Shown piece by piece: positions 25,701 to 37,774 of a stretch of DNA of 64,000 nt. The stretch comes from Argentina anserina. Lineage: Eukaryota > Streptophyta > Magnoliopsida > Rosales > Rosaceae. Positions within the stretch are counted from its first letter, which is position 1; every line of letters begins with the position of its first letter. The stretch is taken from assembly GCF_933775445.1 (NCBI RefSeq), contig NC_065875.1, positions 16,863,555 through 16,927,554 of the forward strand, written 5' to 3'. A model generated the notes under the pieces. The model was given only the letters and a program-made list of their open reading frames with translations. It was not told where the DNA came from and ran no database searches. The position numbers and the translations under genes are program-made.

Positions 25701-26891
25701 CTGGATTAGCGTTTTCTGTTAACCTTATGATCATGGTTTCATCAGGTGCTGATGCTCAAGTACGTGGCATACACTCTTTCTTATGTTGTTAGAACTACTT
25801 GTCAATTTTTCTCGTTGTTGTGTGCTCTGGCCTCTGTTCAATCTATTTCTTTTTAATTTTTGGGGATACTTAAAGCTGAATGTACGTTGATTGTAGGTCT
25901 TTAGATATTGCTGCAGGTATATATATGCTCAATGAGCTTATCAAGGTGTTAATAGATGCTTGGACATACTATAAAAGACTAAAGTTTATTATGTCCTCTC
26001 TTTTTTGGCATGGTTCACGTATTTCATTATGCCATTAGATACTTATCTGATGAGTCTTTTGAGTAGTATTAATTTATGTATTCAATTTGAATAACCATGT
26101 CTCCTGGTATTGTTTCTTTGAAATTGTTCTTTACAACAAAAATTGCAATTGCAGCTATGCTTTTGGAACATGGATACGTGGGATAAGAGAAAATCACTGA
26201 CAATTCAACTGCCAGCCGGAAAGGCGCCTGTTGGTGACACGCAAGTGCAATTCTATTCTGATCAAACGCGGTTGTTGGTATGCCATGAGAGTCAACTAGC
26301 GTTATATGATGCTGCTAAAGCAGAATGCATCCGACAGGTATGCAATGTATTGGCATGAGTTACCTTGTTTGTTTGCAACATAACCCTGATTCGTGATATT
26401 GTATCTTGCAGTGGCTGCCGCAAGATGTACTGCCAGCACCAATAACATGTGCAGCATATTCCCCCAATAGTCAACTAGTTTATGCTGGTTTTACCGATGG
26501 CAATATTGGAGTATTTGATGCTGATAGTCTGAAACTAAGATGCCGTATTGCCATGTCAGTGTACTTGACACAAGCTTCCCCAAGCAGGTATTTTCAATTT
26601 CAAGCATTCTTTATTCGAGATTAAAAAAATTATGTGGTAGCTTTCCCACCAAATCCTATTGTCATCTAAACTAGCTTTGTCCTACTTTGTGACAGCCAAA
26701 CCGTGTACCCGCTAGCTCTTACAGCACATCTGCAGGAGCCATATCAATTTGCCGTTGGACTGACGGATGGGTCTGTTAAAGTTATAGAGCCCTCAGACAC
26801 TGAGGGGAAGTGGGGAGTTACAGTGCCTGTCGATAACGGAGCACAGAACGGGTGGACAACAACATCTTTGTCTAACAATCCTGCTTCTTAG
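19776..26891 (+). CDS. TPR: TOPLESS-related transcriptional corepressor (TPR2/TPR3 type)
   Basis: Groucho/Tup1-type nuclear corepressor that binds EAR motifs of repressors such as Aux/IAA and JAZ-NINJA. I traced 25 exons from ATG 19776 (MSSLSRELVFLILQFLEEEK) to stop 26891; they sum to 3375 nt, or 1124 aa, normal for the family. Order: LisH (about 4-36), CTLH (34-92), the rest of the TPL domain to about 210 (SLNWQHQLCKNPRPNPD), a Pro/Ala-rich linker (PFPPAAAAAAANAN), then two WD40 propellers from about 345 to 1100. Exons: 19776-19855, 19967-20146, 20268-20381, 20507-20665, 20751-20928, 21033-21168, 21695-21810, 21900-22029, 22154-22263, 22435-22504, 22581-22654, 22739-22834, 22944-23036, 23523-23650, 23748-23982, 24084-24242, 24350-24445, 24653-24805, 24909-25019, 25146-25322, 25448-25576, 25664-25759, 26155-26337, 26412-26587 and 26696-26891. 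The intron after exon 11 starts GC, not GT. The end (TEGKWGV) is nearest TPR3; TPR2 is not excluded. Confidence 0.93.
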
Positions 26892-28276
26892 TTAGCAGCC
26901 CCGGCGAGAGATTCTATGTCTATTTCCTTGTATTGATTTGTATTCCATTCGTGTTAGTGTAGCAGACTTGTAGGTTGGTGATCCACATGTATATGTGCTT
27001 CACCAAATGTGTGAGCAATTAGAGATCTAATGGTTAGGGCAAAAATTTATGTATATACATGTGTTAATTATTTGTTCAAATATATGGTTCCTTTCTTCCA
27101 TTGTTCCAGCTTTTGTAGTCTGCAATTCCAGATATTGTGAAGTCGAATCAGTCTCCTTCGACATTTCAGGTGTCAAAAGATGTCATTTTCAGGTAAACAC
27201 AAGGAAGGATCAGAAATTAAATGTGAGGTTCCGCAGTAAAGAGGTAAGGCGAGCCATCTAGTGGAAGGTACTTGGTGCTTGGAGTCTGAATGGTTTTGTA
27301 TGTGATAAAAGACCTGTATGGTCGATGCAGATGTTTTTGGATTCATGTATGAAAAGTTTTGCATGCCGGCCTTGAAAATTGCCTTTTGCTTATTCAGTAA
27401 ATTCTTTGGAGATGCTTCACTTGTCAAATGCTTCTATGACCTATAGAACACTTGTAGCAAAGTCTGGACGATCAAAAGTACTTTCGAGATTCCGGAAGTG
27501 CTTTCAAATTTCAATGCTTCCAGAAACTATTCCAATCAAGCTCTGACCAAGGCAGTTGGAAGTTAGAAGGGCCATGGTATTGTTATGAAGTTTTGATGCC
27601 TCTTCATTATTTAGGTCACCATGATGTAGCCTTTCAAAACCTTTCTTAAAATGGATAAATGAGGTAGGGATGACAAAAATACCCAGCGGTCAAGGTACTC
27701 ACGTGTATTCGACTCTAATGGGAGAGTGTTTCGGGTATAATAGAGTAACGGGTACGGGAATCCCCGTTATTCGGACGGCGGAAATGGATAAGGGGTGGGG
27801 ATAGTATTTCGATCTTTATCCACATACCCACCTAATAATGTATTACATATTTAATATAATTAATTAATATATATTCACTCGAATAAATTAGTAGACAAAT
27901 TAAATAAATAGAAAAATATCAAAATATCTTTTGTGATTATTTGCACGTACAATAATTTTTGACATAAGGGGATAATTTTATCATGATATTGATTTTTATT
28001 TTGGTTTTTTTTTTTATATTTTGTGTACTTTATTGGAATTTTTTATATCAAAATAAATTACTAGTAACGTTTATTGAGGGGGTATGAAAACTTGATCCCT
28101 TAAGGGTATTAGTACGAGGAATACCCAGTATCTTATTACGGAAATCGAAGCGGGTACGGAGATGCAAATAGATTTATGTATAAATATGGTTTTTCAATCT
28201 CTTGACCCTACCTTCCTCTTGACCCTACCATACTTGAAGGTCCTAACTCCTAAAGTTAGGTCCAAGCCAACGATTA
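26892..28276. other. TPR 3' UTR and degenerate repeat sequence
   Basis: Roughly 26892-27100 is the likely 3' UTR of the corepressor gene. Bases 27,660-28,170 contain 'acccgt', 'gggtat' and 'cgggta' words of the kind seen in decayed plant transposons ('ggatgacaaaaatacccagcg'), but I could not pair the termini. No gene seen. Confidence 0.4.
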
Positions 28277-29238
28277 GTTCCAATGAAGGACTAAAAAATT
28301 GAAATATCGACGATTTCGTTTTTTTTTTTCGGGTAAGGATATATTTTTGTCATACCAAAGTAATTTCGTCTGAAATTTTTGATATTTTTCAATATTTTCT
28401 GATATTTTTAATATTTTCCGATATTTCTAATAAATTTAAATTTTGTGAACCTTTTAATATAATTTTCTATATAATTAAATTCAATTTCACTACCGATATT
28501 TCATGACATTTCTAATAAATTTAAATTTTTTGTATCTTTTAATATAGTTTTCTATATAATTAAATTCAATTTTACTACATTCTTAGTTACACCTTAAATA
28601 ATCATTATCCTATTTTTCATGTCTTATTGGGTCATGGATTAGATAAATAAAGTAAATTATTGTTAATTCTCAATGGTTAAGTATGTACCGTATCATGTTA
28701 GCTTATAATAAAACTCACAATAACTATAAATTAATGTTTATACCAGATTCTCTATGTGGTATATGGTTCTAATAATTAAATTTTTGTACAAAGTCTTAAT
28801 AATTTAAAATTTTATATCTCATAGATCATCTACGTTGTTATAAATCACTCATGCAATTTTATGCTCAATGTATCATATTCATATGTATATAAGGTGTGAT
28901 GACCTAACCTCCCTTTGGGTTCCCAGTCATAAAAAAAAATTGTACAAACTTTAAAGTGTTAACTTTTCAGAATTCTCGACGACTGTTTCGCCTCAAATTA
29001 TTATAATTCATTATAAACTAATAGTTATGCAATATTTTCTTTTGAAATATAATAAATAATTGATCAAAGAAACACCTCTCAAAATTTCATTCAAAATTTA
29101 CATGTTTTTATTCAAATTTCCATCAATTTTTTCAATTATTTTTTAAGATCGATATTTCTCAAAATTTACGTCGAAATTTTCATTTTTTAGACTCTCGATA
29201 TTTCTGTAGTCACCGATATTTTATTCCTTGGTTCCAAT
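28277..29238. mobile_element. hAT-like non-autonomous element, 946 bp
   Basis: The 8 bp GTTCCAAT occur at 28277-28284 and 29231-29238. The element begins GAAGGACTAAAA and ends with the complement of CAAGGAATAAAA, a match at 10 of 12. Subterminal sequence is rich in 'gatattt' and 'atatcg' words, like the element at 11004-11538. The interior is AT-rich and non-coding. Confidence 0.65.
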
Positions 29239-31989
29239 CATGTCATGTGGTCTTGACCAAGATAAACTGGAATATAATTGCACGGACAAGCTGAATTTCA
29301 GACTTCGGGTCTGCATATAAATTCCGCTACTGTTCTTCATTTGGATCTGTATGTGTTATTATTGTACTCACTGGTAGATGTCACTGTAGAGAGTGGTGGT
29401 TTTTTAGGATGGATGTTTGTCTCTGACTCTGAGAATTATCCATTTTCAGTATTTGACTGTGTATTAATCTAGTATTCCTTCTCGGTCTTTCACTCTTTCC
29501 AGCAAGCAAAATGGTAGTGTCATAGGTGGATATATGACAAACCCTAGCTTAAACCCTAAGGAAAGAAAATGGCCATTGTTGTCAGCTGTCTTGTTATCTT
29601 AACTTCATCGATTATATTGGAGGGTTTGTATCATAGCTGCTAGTAACAATAGTTCAAAGATATGAATGAGTTTCGAAGAACCCTGCACATATATATGTAT
29701 GATGTATCTGTAGGTTTAAGCTGTTTCATGCATGTTATGTAATCAAAGAGCTATAAATCTACCATGCACCCACCCAAGTGACCCAACCTAACAAGAATTT
29801 GAGAAGAAAAATAAAGAGAGGAATTAGGGATATATGGATTTAACTTTCTCTTCGAAAACAATAATTGATCGAACTCTGAGAAAAGTTAGTAGTATTTACT
29901 TCCTTACAACTACGGTGCCTTAGCATCTACAATAAGTTGCCCCAACTTATTGTTACCAATTGCCCAACGTTTTAAACATGGAAGTACTGCAAGGATGAGT
30001 CACTTCAAATTAGATTAAATACAGATCAATTAGAGATGCTCTATGATCAGATTTTGGATTGATGCTGGTGTTAGTGTATGACTTTGGCACTGGTTGTGCC
30101 GGATGTTGGTGGCCGGAGTTGGATCGAATTCATCACTTGTGCGGTGGATGATTCGAGCTTGACTAAACATATACGTAGGATTCGGGATAAAAGCCGTCAC
30201 ATACTTGATACTTCATTCGTCGCCAAATTCAAATTGGCAATCCAAGCCACCTTTGATTATGAATTTATGAGTCAAGAAGTATATATAAGGCGAACCACTT
30301 AGATTGGTCCACTATATATATATATAAAACCTTGTATACAACCTAATATGCACGTGTGCGTCCATATTTTTCCTTATGATAATGTACGTTGTAGATCTGA
30401 TACCTAATTATAAAACTAGACTAAAACATATGGTTCATACTTCATAATATATTATCGTAAAAAAAAACTTCATTATATATTATTTGGCTTTTCAATTTTT
30501 GTTTTGTTTAGTTCTTTCATGAAGTTCACACAGTTGGATTGTTCTCCCATCCATCATTCAGTTTTGCTATTAAGAATTGAAAAGATTAGCTAAAGATATG
30601 TTTGATAGAAATGAACAAGAACCTTTTGCCAACTGTACCAAATATTCTCTTGAATTAAGAAACATGCGGCTACGTTCATATCTAGATATTCACACAGCCC
30701 CACTTTCAAATTTCCTATAGGCTCGAAAGCTTCGCTGGATCAACTTTACGGCGATGAACAATAACTTGTGCCTTTTTGGTGTCTAGTGTGAGACTTAAAA
30801 ACTCATACCCTGACGTGAAAGTTGGAAATCTTTGGTGCTTTTGGACTATTTTTTTTAATCAGTTTGAGATGAATAACTATTTTTTTTAGATGAATAACTG
30901 TTAGCAAAACTTCCAGGTCGAAAAGTTTGATCATCAAAAGCTATAACGTTCAAAAGAAAGTTGAATGAGCTTGGAGACAGCTAAAAGAAGGAAGCATTCT
31001 AGGATTTAAGCTTATATCGGTTTGCAAAAGGGAGAGCATCTCGAAGAACAAACGGGGAAACCAATTATGAAACTCTTGGTAATGTATTTGATCGATAGGT
31101 GATGTAGAACACAAAGATGGAAGTTTTAGTTGCGGAGTTTATGTAACTTACAATTTCTTCACGACGCTTAATTAGTCTTGATACTTAATTAGGAATTTAG
31201 GAACTGTATTGGCAAGAATTTCACTAGCTAGGGCGTCACACCACTCAAATATAAAATTGATCGGTTTGTTATACAATTTAGGCATCCTTTCTTGAACTCG
31301 ATCGATATCATTGTGTTACGATTCTCTGGTCAAGATACTAAACTATGAACATGCGACTAATACAATATAAATATTGTGGTAGGTGTGACATAACATGCCA
31401 GAATGCCTGAGTATTAGTTGTACCAAACTTTAAAGTGGTAGACAGAGTGGCATTAAATCAAGCTCGAACCATGTTTATATGAATACCTTAAAAAAACAGC
31501 ATGATTAAAATGGTAGAACATAGTACAAAAACTAAGGTATGGCGCGCATAGTATTCATTCCGTGGGCTAAAAGTGAGTGACAACGAAAGGAGACCGAGGT
31601 AGATCCTATACATGTCATTCTTGTAGTGGAAAAGAGACACCAAATTATGCAATTAACCAAGCAACTTTAGTGTTTAGGAAAACACGAAGACACAAAGATT
31701 GAAATTGCATGGTTTGAAACTCCAATGTCTATGTTCATCAACCCACAAATTAGATCACCAAGGCGATCCACTCATTTTCAGTCTAGACTTGGTCACGGGA
31801 AAACCAAAATCCAATCGAGTGTTTGAAGACTTGAGGAATATATAAGAAGTTGTCATATGATTTTAAACCCAAATGAGATTCCAATCATAAACTCAGGACA
31901 TAGTCAAAATCGTCTTCGCAATTCTATGAGTACAGATTATAAAATTGATCATATCAAGTAAAAAACCACAATGGAGAGATCCACAATCT

Positions 31990-32775
31990 CGGTATTATAA
32001 AAATAGAGCTTCTAATCATATATCTAAAAACGGTATTTAGACTTTATTACTCAGTAGATTTCAATTTTATTTTTATAGATACATAAAATACTATTTAGAT
32101 TTCTAAAGTTTTCTTAAAATGACAATTATCTAATTTGATATATCAAATCATACTACTATCTATTAATTTTTTTCCTACTCTTTTTCAAATTTATTTATTA
32201 TATACAACTAAAAAAATGCATAATAATCACACAAACTATCTTCTGGAATTAATTCGATCACTCTTCCACTCGTTTTCTAAATTTATAATAAATTGGTAAA
32301 TTATATTTTTGCATTCATTATAGTAACATCAACGTATATGAAATATTTTTAACCTCTAATTAATAAGTTTTGTTCATCAATGTATATGAAATATTCTAAC
32401 CTCTAATAAACGAGTTTTATTTTTTTGGCTCAAATCAAAATTTATGAGAAATTCTATATAGTTATATAGTTTATACATTAAATCGTTCACATTCAATTTG
32501 ATGTTTATAAAAAAAGAAGGTAATCAATTAAATCATTTACTGCAATTTGATATCCCATTTTGGATTGTCTAGTAATAAATATAAATGGTAATTATCTATA
32601 TTTTTATTTTATAATATATAAGTAAAAAATTATTTCCCTTATTTTATTTTTATTATTATATGTTTTTTTAGTAATTTCATATGCATTGATTAAATCAAAA
32701 CTATATAGAAAAAAGATGGAAATTTAAGTGTTATTTTAAGAGATATGAATAGAATCTCTCTAATAAAAATCGCAA
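31990..32775. mobile_element. AT-rich MITE-like element with imperfect TIRs (copy A)
   Basis: The left end (aaaaatagagcttctaatcatat) pairs imperfectly with the right end (gatatgaatagaatctctct). The left portion recurs, diverged, at 46290-46511. No coding sequence; boundaries are approximate. Confidence 0.45.
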
Positions 32776-34349
32776 GAATAAAGCTAAGAAAAACGACATC
32801 TAAAATATCCAGCTACTGAGACGCCACTAAACACTAACGGAGTTGAAGAACTAACAACGTATATAATTCACGTATTGCAACTACAAACACATATTGGAGC
32901 AGGGAATCCCCTAAATAAAAAGAATTTTATGCCTCACAACAAGAAAACAGGAAGAAGTCTCAGCTATCAAGCATCAAATTCAGAAAATGTGATCGTGAAC
33001 ATGCAGTGTCATTACTCGACCGGAGTTAAATCTTACATTTATTTTCATAAAACCCAAAAAAAAAAGAGGTCAAGGAGAATATTATTTGAATTTCTAATAG
33101 CACAACACGTGTCAATGGCGTTGCTGTGTATGTTATGGCCAGTGATTGACGTCAGGCCAGACTAGCATCTTCTGCCATGATTGACTGTGGGCCCCGCCAT
33201 CGCCCCCTCTCCCCTCTGTCAAACCCACATGCGGTCTCTATGCCCCATGCCATTCTTTCACTTATTTTATTCCTCTCCCTCACCCGCGGGTTCACGCACC
33301 CTTCCGTGCAACTTTCACTCTCCGGCGGCCTTGATTCCGAACTCGAAACGAGTTTGAACACACTTTATCTTAACTAGTAGTATTGTTCATCTTCTAAATC
33401 GTCATTCAAGTGCTGTTATATTGAAGAAAAAACAATACACTTACAGAAGCGTTCCGTAAATCAGAATCACGTGAATCGGCTAAATAACGGCTTCAATTTA
33501 ATAATTTTGTTAATAGCTATATAATCTTTAAATCGGTGAATGCGTCAGAGAAAAAGATTATGTGTTCATATAACACGGTTCTGATAAATGCTGCTTGAGT
33601 TGATAGCAACAGCATCAGAAAGAATGGGGCATTCTCTTTCCTTTTTTTACGACGTGAAATGTATGCAAATATGACTGACATGATTACTTTAGTCTATAAA
33701 CGGCCGGGGTTCGTTTTAGAAAAACAAAGATACTGCCCAACCTCAACAACAAGTGCACCTCTCCGACACAACTCGCCATGAACACCTCGTGACATTATCA
33801 CCGCTCTCCTTATTTTGTCTTTGTATAAATTGTATCGAATAGCTTTTCAACAACTGTAAGCAAACAAAGACTATTACACCACCACTGCTTGAAAAAAAAA
33901 ATCCTATTTTTTATTTTTTATTCAAAATTTCTCTCTTATTGTAACATGGTGTTGTCTTCTTCCGTCTTCTTCTCTCACTCATGGTGGGAGGGGGCCGTTT
34001 CAAACAAAATTTGTCGGCGAGAGACGTTATTAATCATAGTTATTAAGGGGGTAATTACAATTTAGTGGGCAATTAATTATATTTGCTTATTAAATTTCCT
34101 CCCCTTTTATTCTCTCCCTTCTTCACCCCTCCTCTGTTTTCTTCTGATTTGCATGCAGTGAGAATTTAGAGATAGCTGGCATTTCTATAGTGGCACATTT
34201 CTTTCCCCTTATGCCATTCAATTATTTTCATTCCTTCCTCTGCTACTTACTTGTTCTTCTTCCTCTCTTCTTCATATATAATCATTTATGCTTTGTGTCA
34301 TTTACACAATTAATGCCAATAACCCACATACTTACAATTCCATTAAACC

Positions 34350-34487
34350 CTTCTTCTTCTTCTTCTTCTTCTTCTCCTCCTCCTTTTGCTCTGCTGTCAA
34401 CTCTCGTTTCGCTCAGTGCTGGTCTTCTTCTTCTTCTTCTTCTCCTCCTTTTGCTCTGCTGTCAACTCTCGTTTCGCTCAGTGCTGG
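34350..34487. repeat. 65-bp tandem duplication in the polygalacturonase leader (copy A)
   Basis: Two adjacent units with period 65 bp, each a CTT-repeat run followed by the same 38 bp beginning 'ttttgctctgctgtcaactc'; the word recurs at 34384 and 34449. The units end 29 bp before the start codon at 34516, so they lie in the likely 5' UTR. The ORFs here are low-complexity artefacts. Confidence 0.85.
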
Positions 34488-34515
34488 TGCTGCTGCTCAG
34501 AGCTTTGTTTGACTC

Positions 34516-36894
34516 ATGAAGATGCTAGTAAGTACGTTTCTTTTTTATGGGTTTTAAGTGCTTTGTCCACTTTATGCCAGTTTTGTATACAAAGACTGGA
34601 TCTTTTGTGTTCAGTTCTAGATTCAGGATGTTCTTCTTGGTGGATGTTGTGAATTGGGAATACCCTTTTGGATTTTTGCTGTTTTTGCAGTTTAGTTTTA
34701 GTTCAAGTCGTTGATAGTATATGCATTGATCAATTAGTAATCTATTGAAATTGTTAGAATCTGGTGCTGATGGCTGACTTGGTTGGTGTCAGTGTATGAA
34801 GTATTGCAACTTTGATCCTGCTCTGCTTTTAGTTTTCGCATTAGGATTTCAGTGAATTAGTGTCTGATGGAAGTCATCTGAGAACTAGAGGCTGTCTTGT
34901 TGCATTTTCAGGTGGTATTGCTCTTGTTATTGAGTTTGGGCAATGCTATCAAACTCCGTGGAGAAGACGAAGATTGGCCTTGTGATTATAAACTGCAATT
35001 AAAACCAAGGCCGCATAGTGTTTCCATTTTGGAGTTTGGTGCTGTTGGGGATGGCAAAACATTGAACACTCTTGCTTTTCAGAATGCCATATTCTATCTC
35101 AAGTCTTTTGCTGACAAGGGCGGTGCACAGCTATATGTGCCGCCTGGAAGATGGCTTACCGGAAGTTTCAACCTTACGAGCCATCTCACATTGTTTTTGG
35201 AAAAGGGTGCTGTCATTCTTGGATCTCAGGTAATGTTTTGCTCTTCAATGAGACTGTTAAATACTTCTGATAATGTAATATCTGCAATGTTTTCTTTTCT
35301 TTTTGTAAGTGTTTGTTTTCTTGCTTAGGATCAATCTCATTGGGATATTCTTGAACCCTTGCCCTCGTATGGTCGAGGGATTGAACTACCGGGAGGGAGA
35401 TATCGTAGCTTGATAAATGGATATATGTTACAAGATGTGGTCATAACAGGTATGCAGAATCTCTGAATTTTCCTTTCTTTTTTGACGTGTACTCCTATAG
35501 GTATTCTAATTTATTTTCCTCTGTTTACTGCACTAGGTGATAATGGAACCATCAATGGTCAAGGATCAGTGTGGTGGGATTGGTTTAATTCCCATACTTT
35601 AAATCATAGCCGTCCTCATCTTGTAGAGATAGTTTCATCAAAAGATGTTGTAGTTTCAAACCTCACATTTGTCAATTCTCCTGCATACAACATTCATCCA
35701 GTCTATTGCAGGTTTGTTACCTAATGGATTACAGTTTTGTCATTCATCAGCTGAGGAGGTATTTATATTCTATACATGAATTTTATGCAGTAATGTACAC
35801 ATTCACAACATCTCAGTCTCTGCTCCCCTGGAGTCACCTTATACAGTTGGTATAGTCCCAGGTATGTCATCTATTAACTCCTTGCTTTAGAATTTTTGCT
35901 GAAACTATTGTTCTTATGGGTTTTGAGAATCCAAAAGTTTGCTTGAAAGCAAAACCAGGTTTTGAGTATGGGTGCATTTTTTACTTGTCATGGTGTCACG
36001 TACAAACAAAAGTAGGAAGTGTTGGCTAAACTTTCAGCATCCTTCCCCCAGTCTCTTCTGTTTTCTCCTGAGCGAAAGAGCGCCTGTATTATTTCTGTTT
36101 TAAGCACAAACTGTTGTTATGCGTACACTGCTCTTAGTGTTTAACTTTGTCATGTCTAAAAATGACGTGAGAAGAATATCTTTTCTCATATCCACACCTC
36201 TTTCTCTGTATTTTCAGATTCTTCTGATAATGTGTGCATACAAGATTGCAGTATTGGCATGGGGTATGATGCCATTGTCCTCAAGAGTGGTTGGGACGAA
36301 TACGGCATTGCCTATGGAAGACCAACCACAAATGTGCACATCAGAAGGGTCCAGCTACAGTCGTCTTCTGGTTCTTCTCTTGCCTTTGGTAGTGAGATGT
36401 CGGGTGGCATTTCTAATGTGCTTGCGGAGCAGGTCCACATATACGACTCGCTTTGTGGCATTCAGCTTAGAACAACAAAGGGTAGAGGGGGTTATATCAG
36501 AAATATCATCATTTCAGATGTCAAAATGGAGAACATCAGTGTGGCATTTGGCGCATCTGGTCAGTTTGGATCCCATCCAGATGAAAACTTTGATCCTAAT
36601 GCTCTTCCAGTATTGGATCACATCAGCTTAGAGCATGTGATTGGTACCAACATCACTATTGTTGGAAAATTCACTGGGATCAAGGAATCCCCCTTCACGT
36701 CCTTTTGTCTGTCCAACATCTCCTTGTCAATCAATTCCGGTTCTTCCACCAAATCTTGGGTATGTTCAAATGTTTCTGGCTCTTCCGAGTCTGTCTTCCC
36801 TGAACCCTGTTCTGCCCTTAAGTCCTCCCATTCAAATTCTTCCTCAGCCTGCTTTTCTATACAAACCTTGAATGGAAAAGCCACGGCATTATGA
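34516..36894 (+). CDS. Polygalacturonase-like GH28 protein (copy A)
   Basis: Predicted secreted pectin-active glycoside hydrolase family 28 protein. Six exons: 34516-34527, 34912-35229, 35329-35449, 35537-35711, 35791-35861 and 36218-36894. All introns are GT-AG; the total is 1374 nt, or 457 aa. The 12-nt first exon supplies MKML, which joins VVLLLLLSLGNA to make a signal peptide (about residues 1-16). The mature protein begins near IKLRGEDEDWPC. The GH28 beta-helix follows (ILEFGAVGDGKTLNT, QLYVPPGRWLTGSFNLTSH, DNGTINGQGSVWWDW). The catalytic signatures diverge from canonical endo-polygalacturonases. NTDG is YTVG, the DD pair is YD (249-250) and GHG is GSE (290-292). RIK is replaced by RTTKGRGG (317-324). 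The same divergences characterise a plant clade annotated only as probable polygalacturonase, so activity is uncertain. Several N-x-S/T sites suit secretion. Confidence 0.9.
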
Positions 36895-37774
36895 TACCAT
36901 TCATCCATACCCCAGATTTTTTCAATCACAGTCCATAATGAGGGAAAGAACCAAATTTTTTACCACCATTTACAGTAATTTAGATCACATTCTTTCCAAT
37001 AAGACAGTACGTACATGTTCAGATTATTTGTTTCTTCATCAACCTGTGTAGATTTGCACTCTTGCATGTTACATTCTGCAGATTATATGTACAGCTTCTT
37101 CATTTCTTCATTCATGTGTAAGCAAATTTTGGGTAGTGATGGTGTAAGAAGACTGGGATATATTGTGAGTACTGGTGCTTAAATTTAAATGCTTTTTTTT
37201 CCTTCCGAGTCTTGTGCAGTGTAGTTTCTCTACTTTGATGTGGAATTCACAAATGGAAATTGGTAAAGGTGAGCCAAAGTGACTTGTCTGGTGGTACATA
37301 CTCGAGCTTTATGTGCTACATCATTGGTTGTTGTTGTTGTTGGGATGCCTTTCCAATCGAAATTGGGACCTAAGCCAGAATGGACCAGCTTGTTATGTCA
37401 TGATTGAGTCTTCAAATTCAAGCCATCTGAAAGTTGAACATGTACGTAATTAGTTTACCGTCTTATATTGCAGCTAAGATTAACAATGTGTAAAGGGAAA
37501 CTAAAAATACAGGAGAGGGGGGGGGGGGGGGGGGGGGGGGTGATACTTTAAAGTCAACAAGGGATCTTTGTCAAGAGATCTTCGTTCGGCGGCTCTGGGT
37601 TCGGTGCTGCTGTTGGGCCTCTTGGATCTGGGCTGGGGCTGAGGCATGTGGGCCTGGGCCATTGGTTAGATCTGAAAGGGTGGAAGATGTTGTTGGGCTG
37701 GGTCCCGATTTTGTTGATACTAGCCGTGTTAAGGGCAATGACATGTAAATGTTTGTTTATGTCTATTCTATGTT
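36895..37774. other. 3' UTR and spacer after polygalacturonase copy A
   Basis: The first few hundred bases are probably 3' UTR. Bases 37,545-37,740 are GC-rich (ggcctgggcc words) and unrecognised. The same stretch follows copy B at 55600-56479. Confidence 0.4.
37517..37540. repeat. Homopolymer of 24 G (copy A)
   Basis: Twenty-four consecutive G residues after 'aggaga'. Such a run could form a G-quadruplex and is hard to sequence accurately. Confidence 0.9.

Larger units (their letters stand above)
29239..34515. other. Gene-poor stretch upstream of the polygalacturonase gene (copy A)
   Basis: The tandem duplication starts inside it at 29406. I recognise no gene. Bases 33,100-33,350 are GC-richer and contain promoter-like words: an ACACGTGT G-box type site near 33105, a TGACGTCA site near 33147 and a CACGTG near 33471. 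They may belong to the distal promoter of the downstream gene. A 74-codon ORF at 30078-30302 has no recognisable relative. Confidence 0.4.

Noticed and set aside
30078..30302. 74-codon ORF present in both duplication copies (again at 47184-47408)
   Set aside because: No recognisable relative and no splice-linked neighbour. The one amino-acid change between copies and the clustered substitutions give no sign of coding constraint, so I did not call a gene.
34190..34652. Leu/Phe/Ser-run ORFs before the polygalacturonase start (also 52895-53357)
   Set aside because: Products of the CTT repeats read in three frames.
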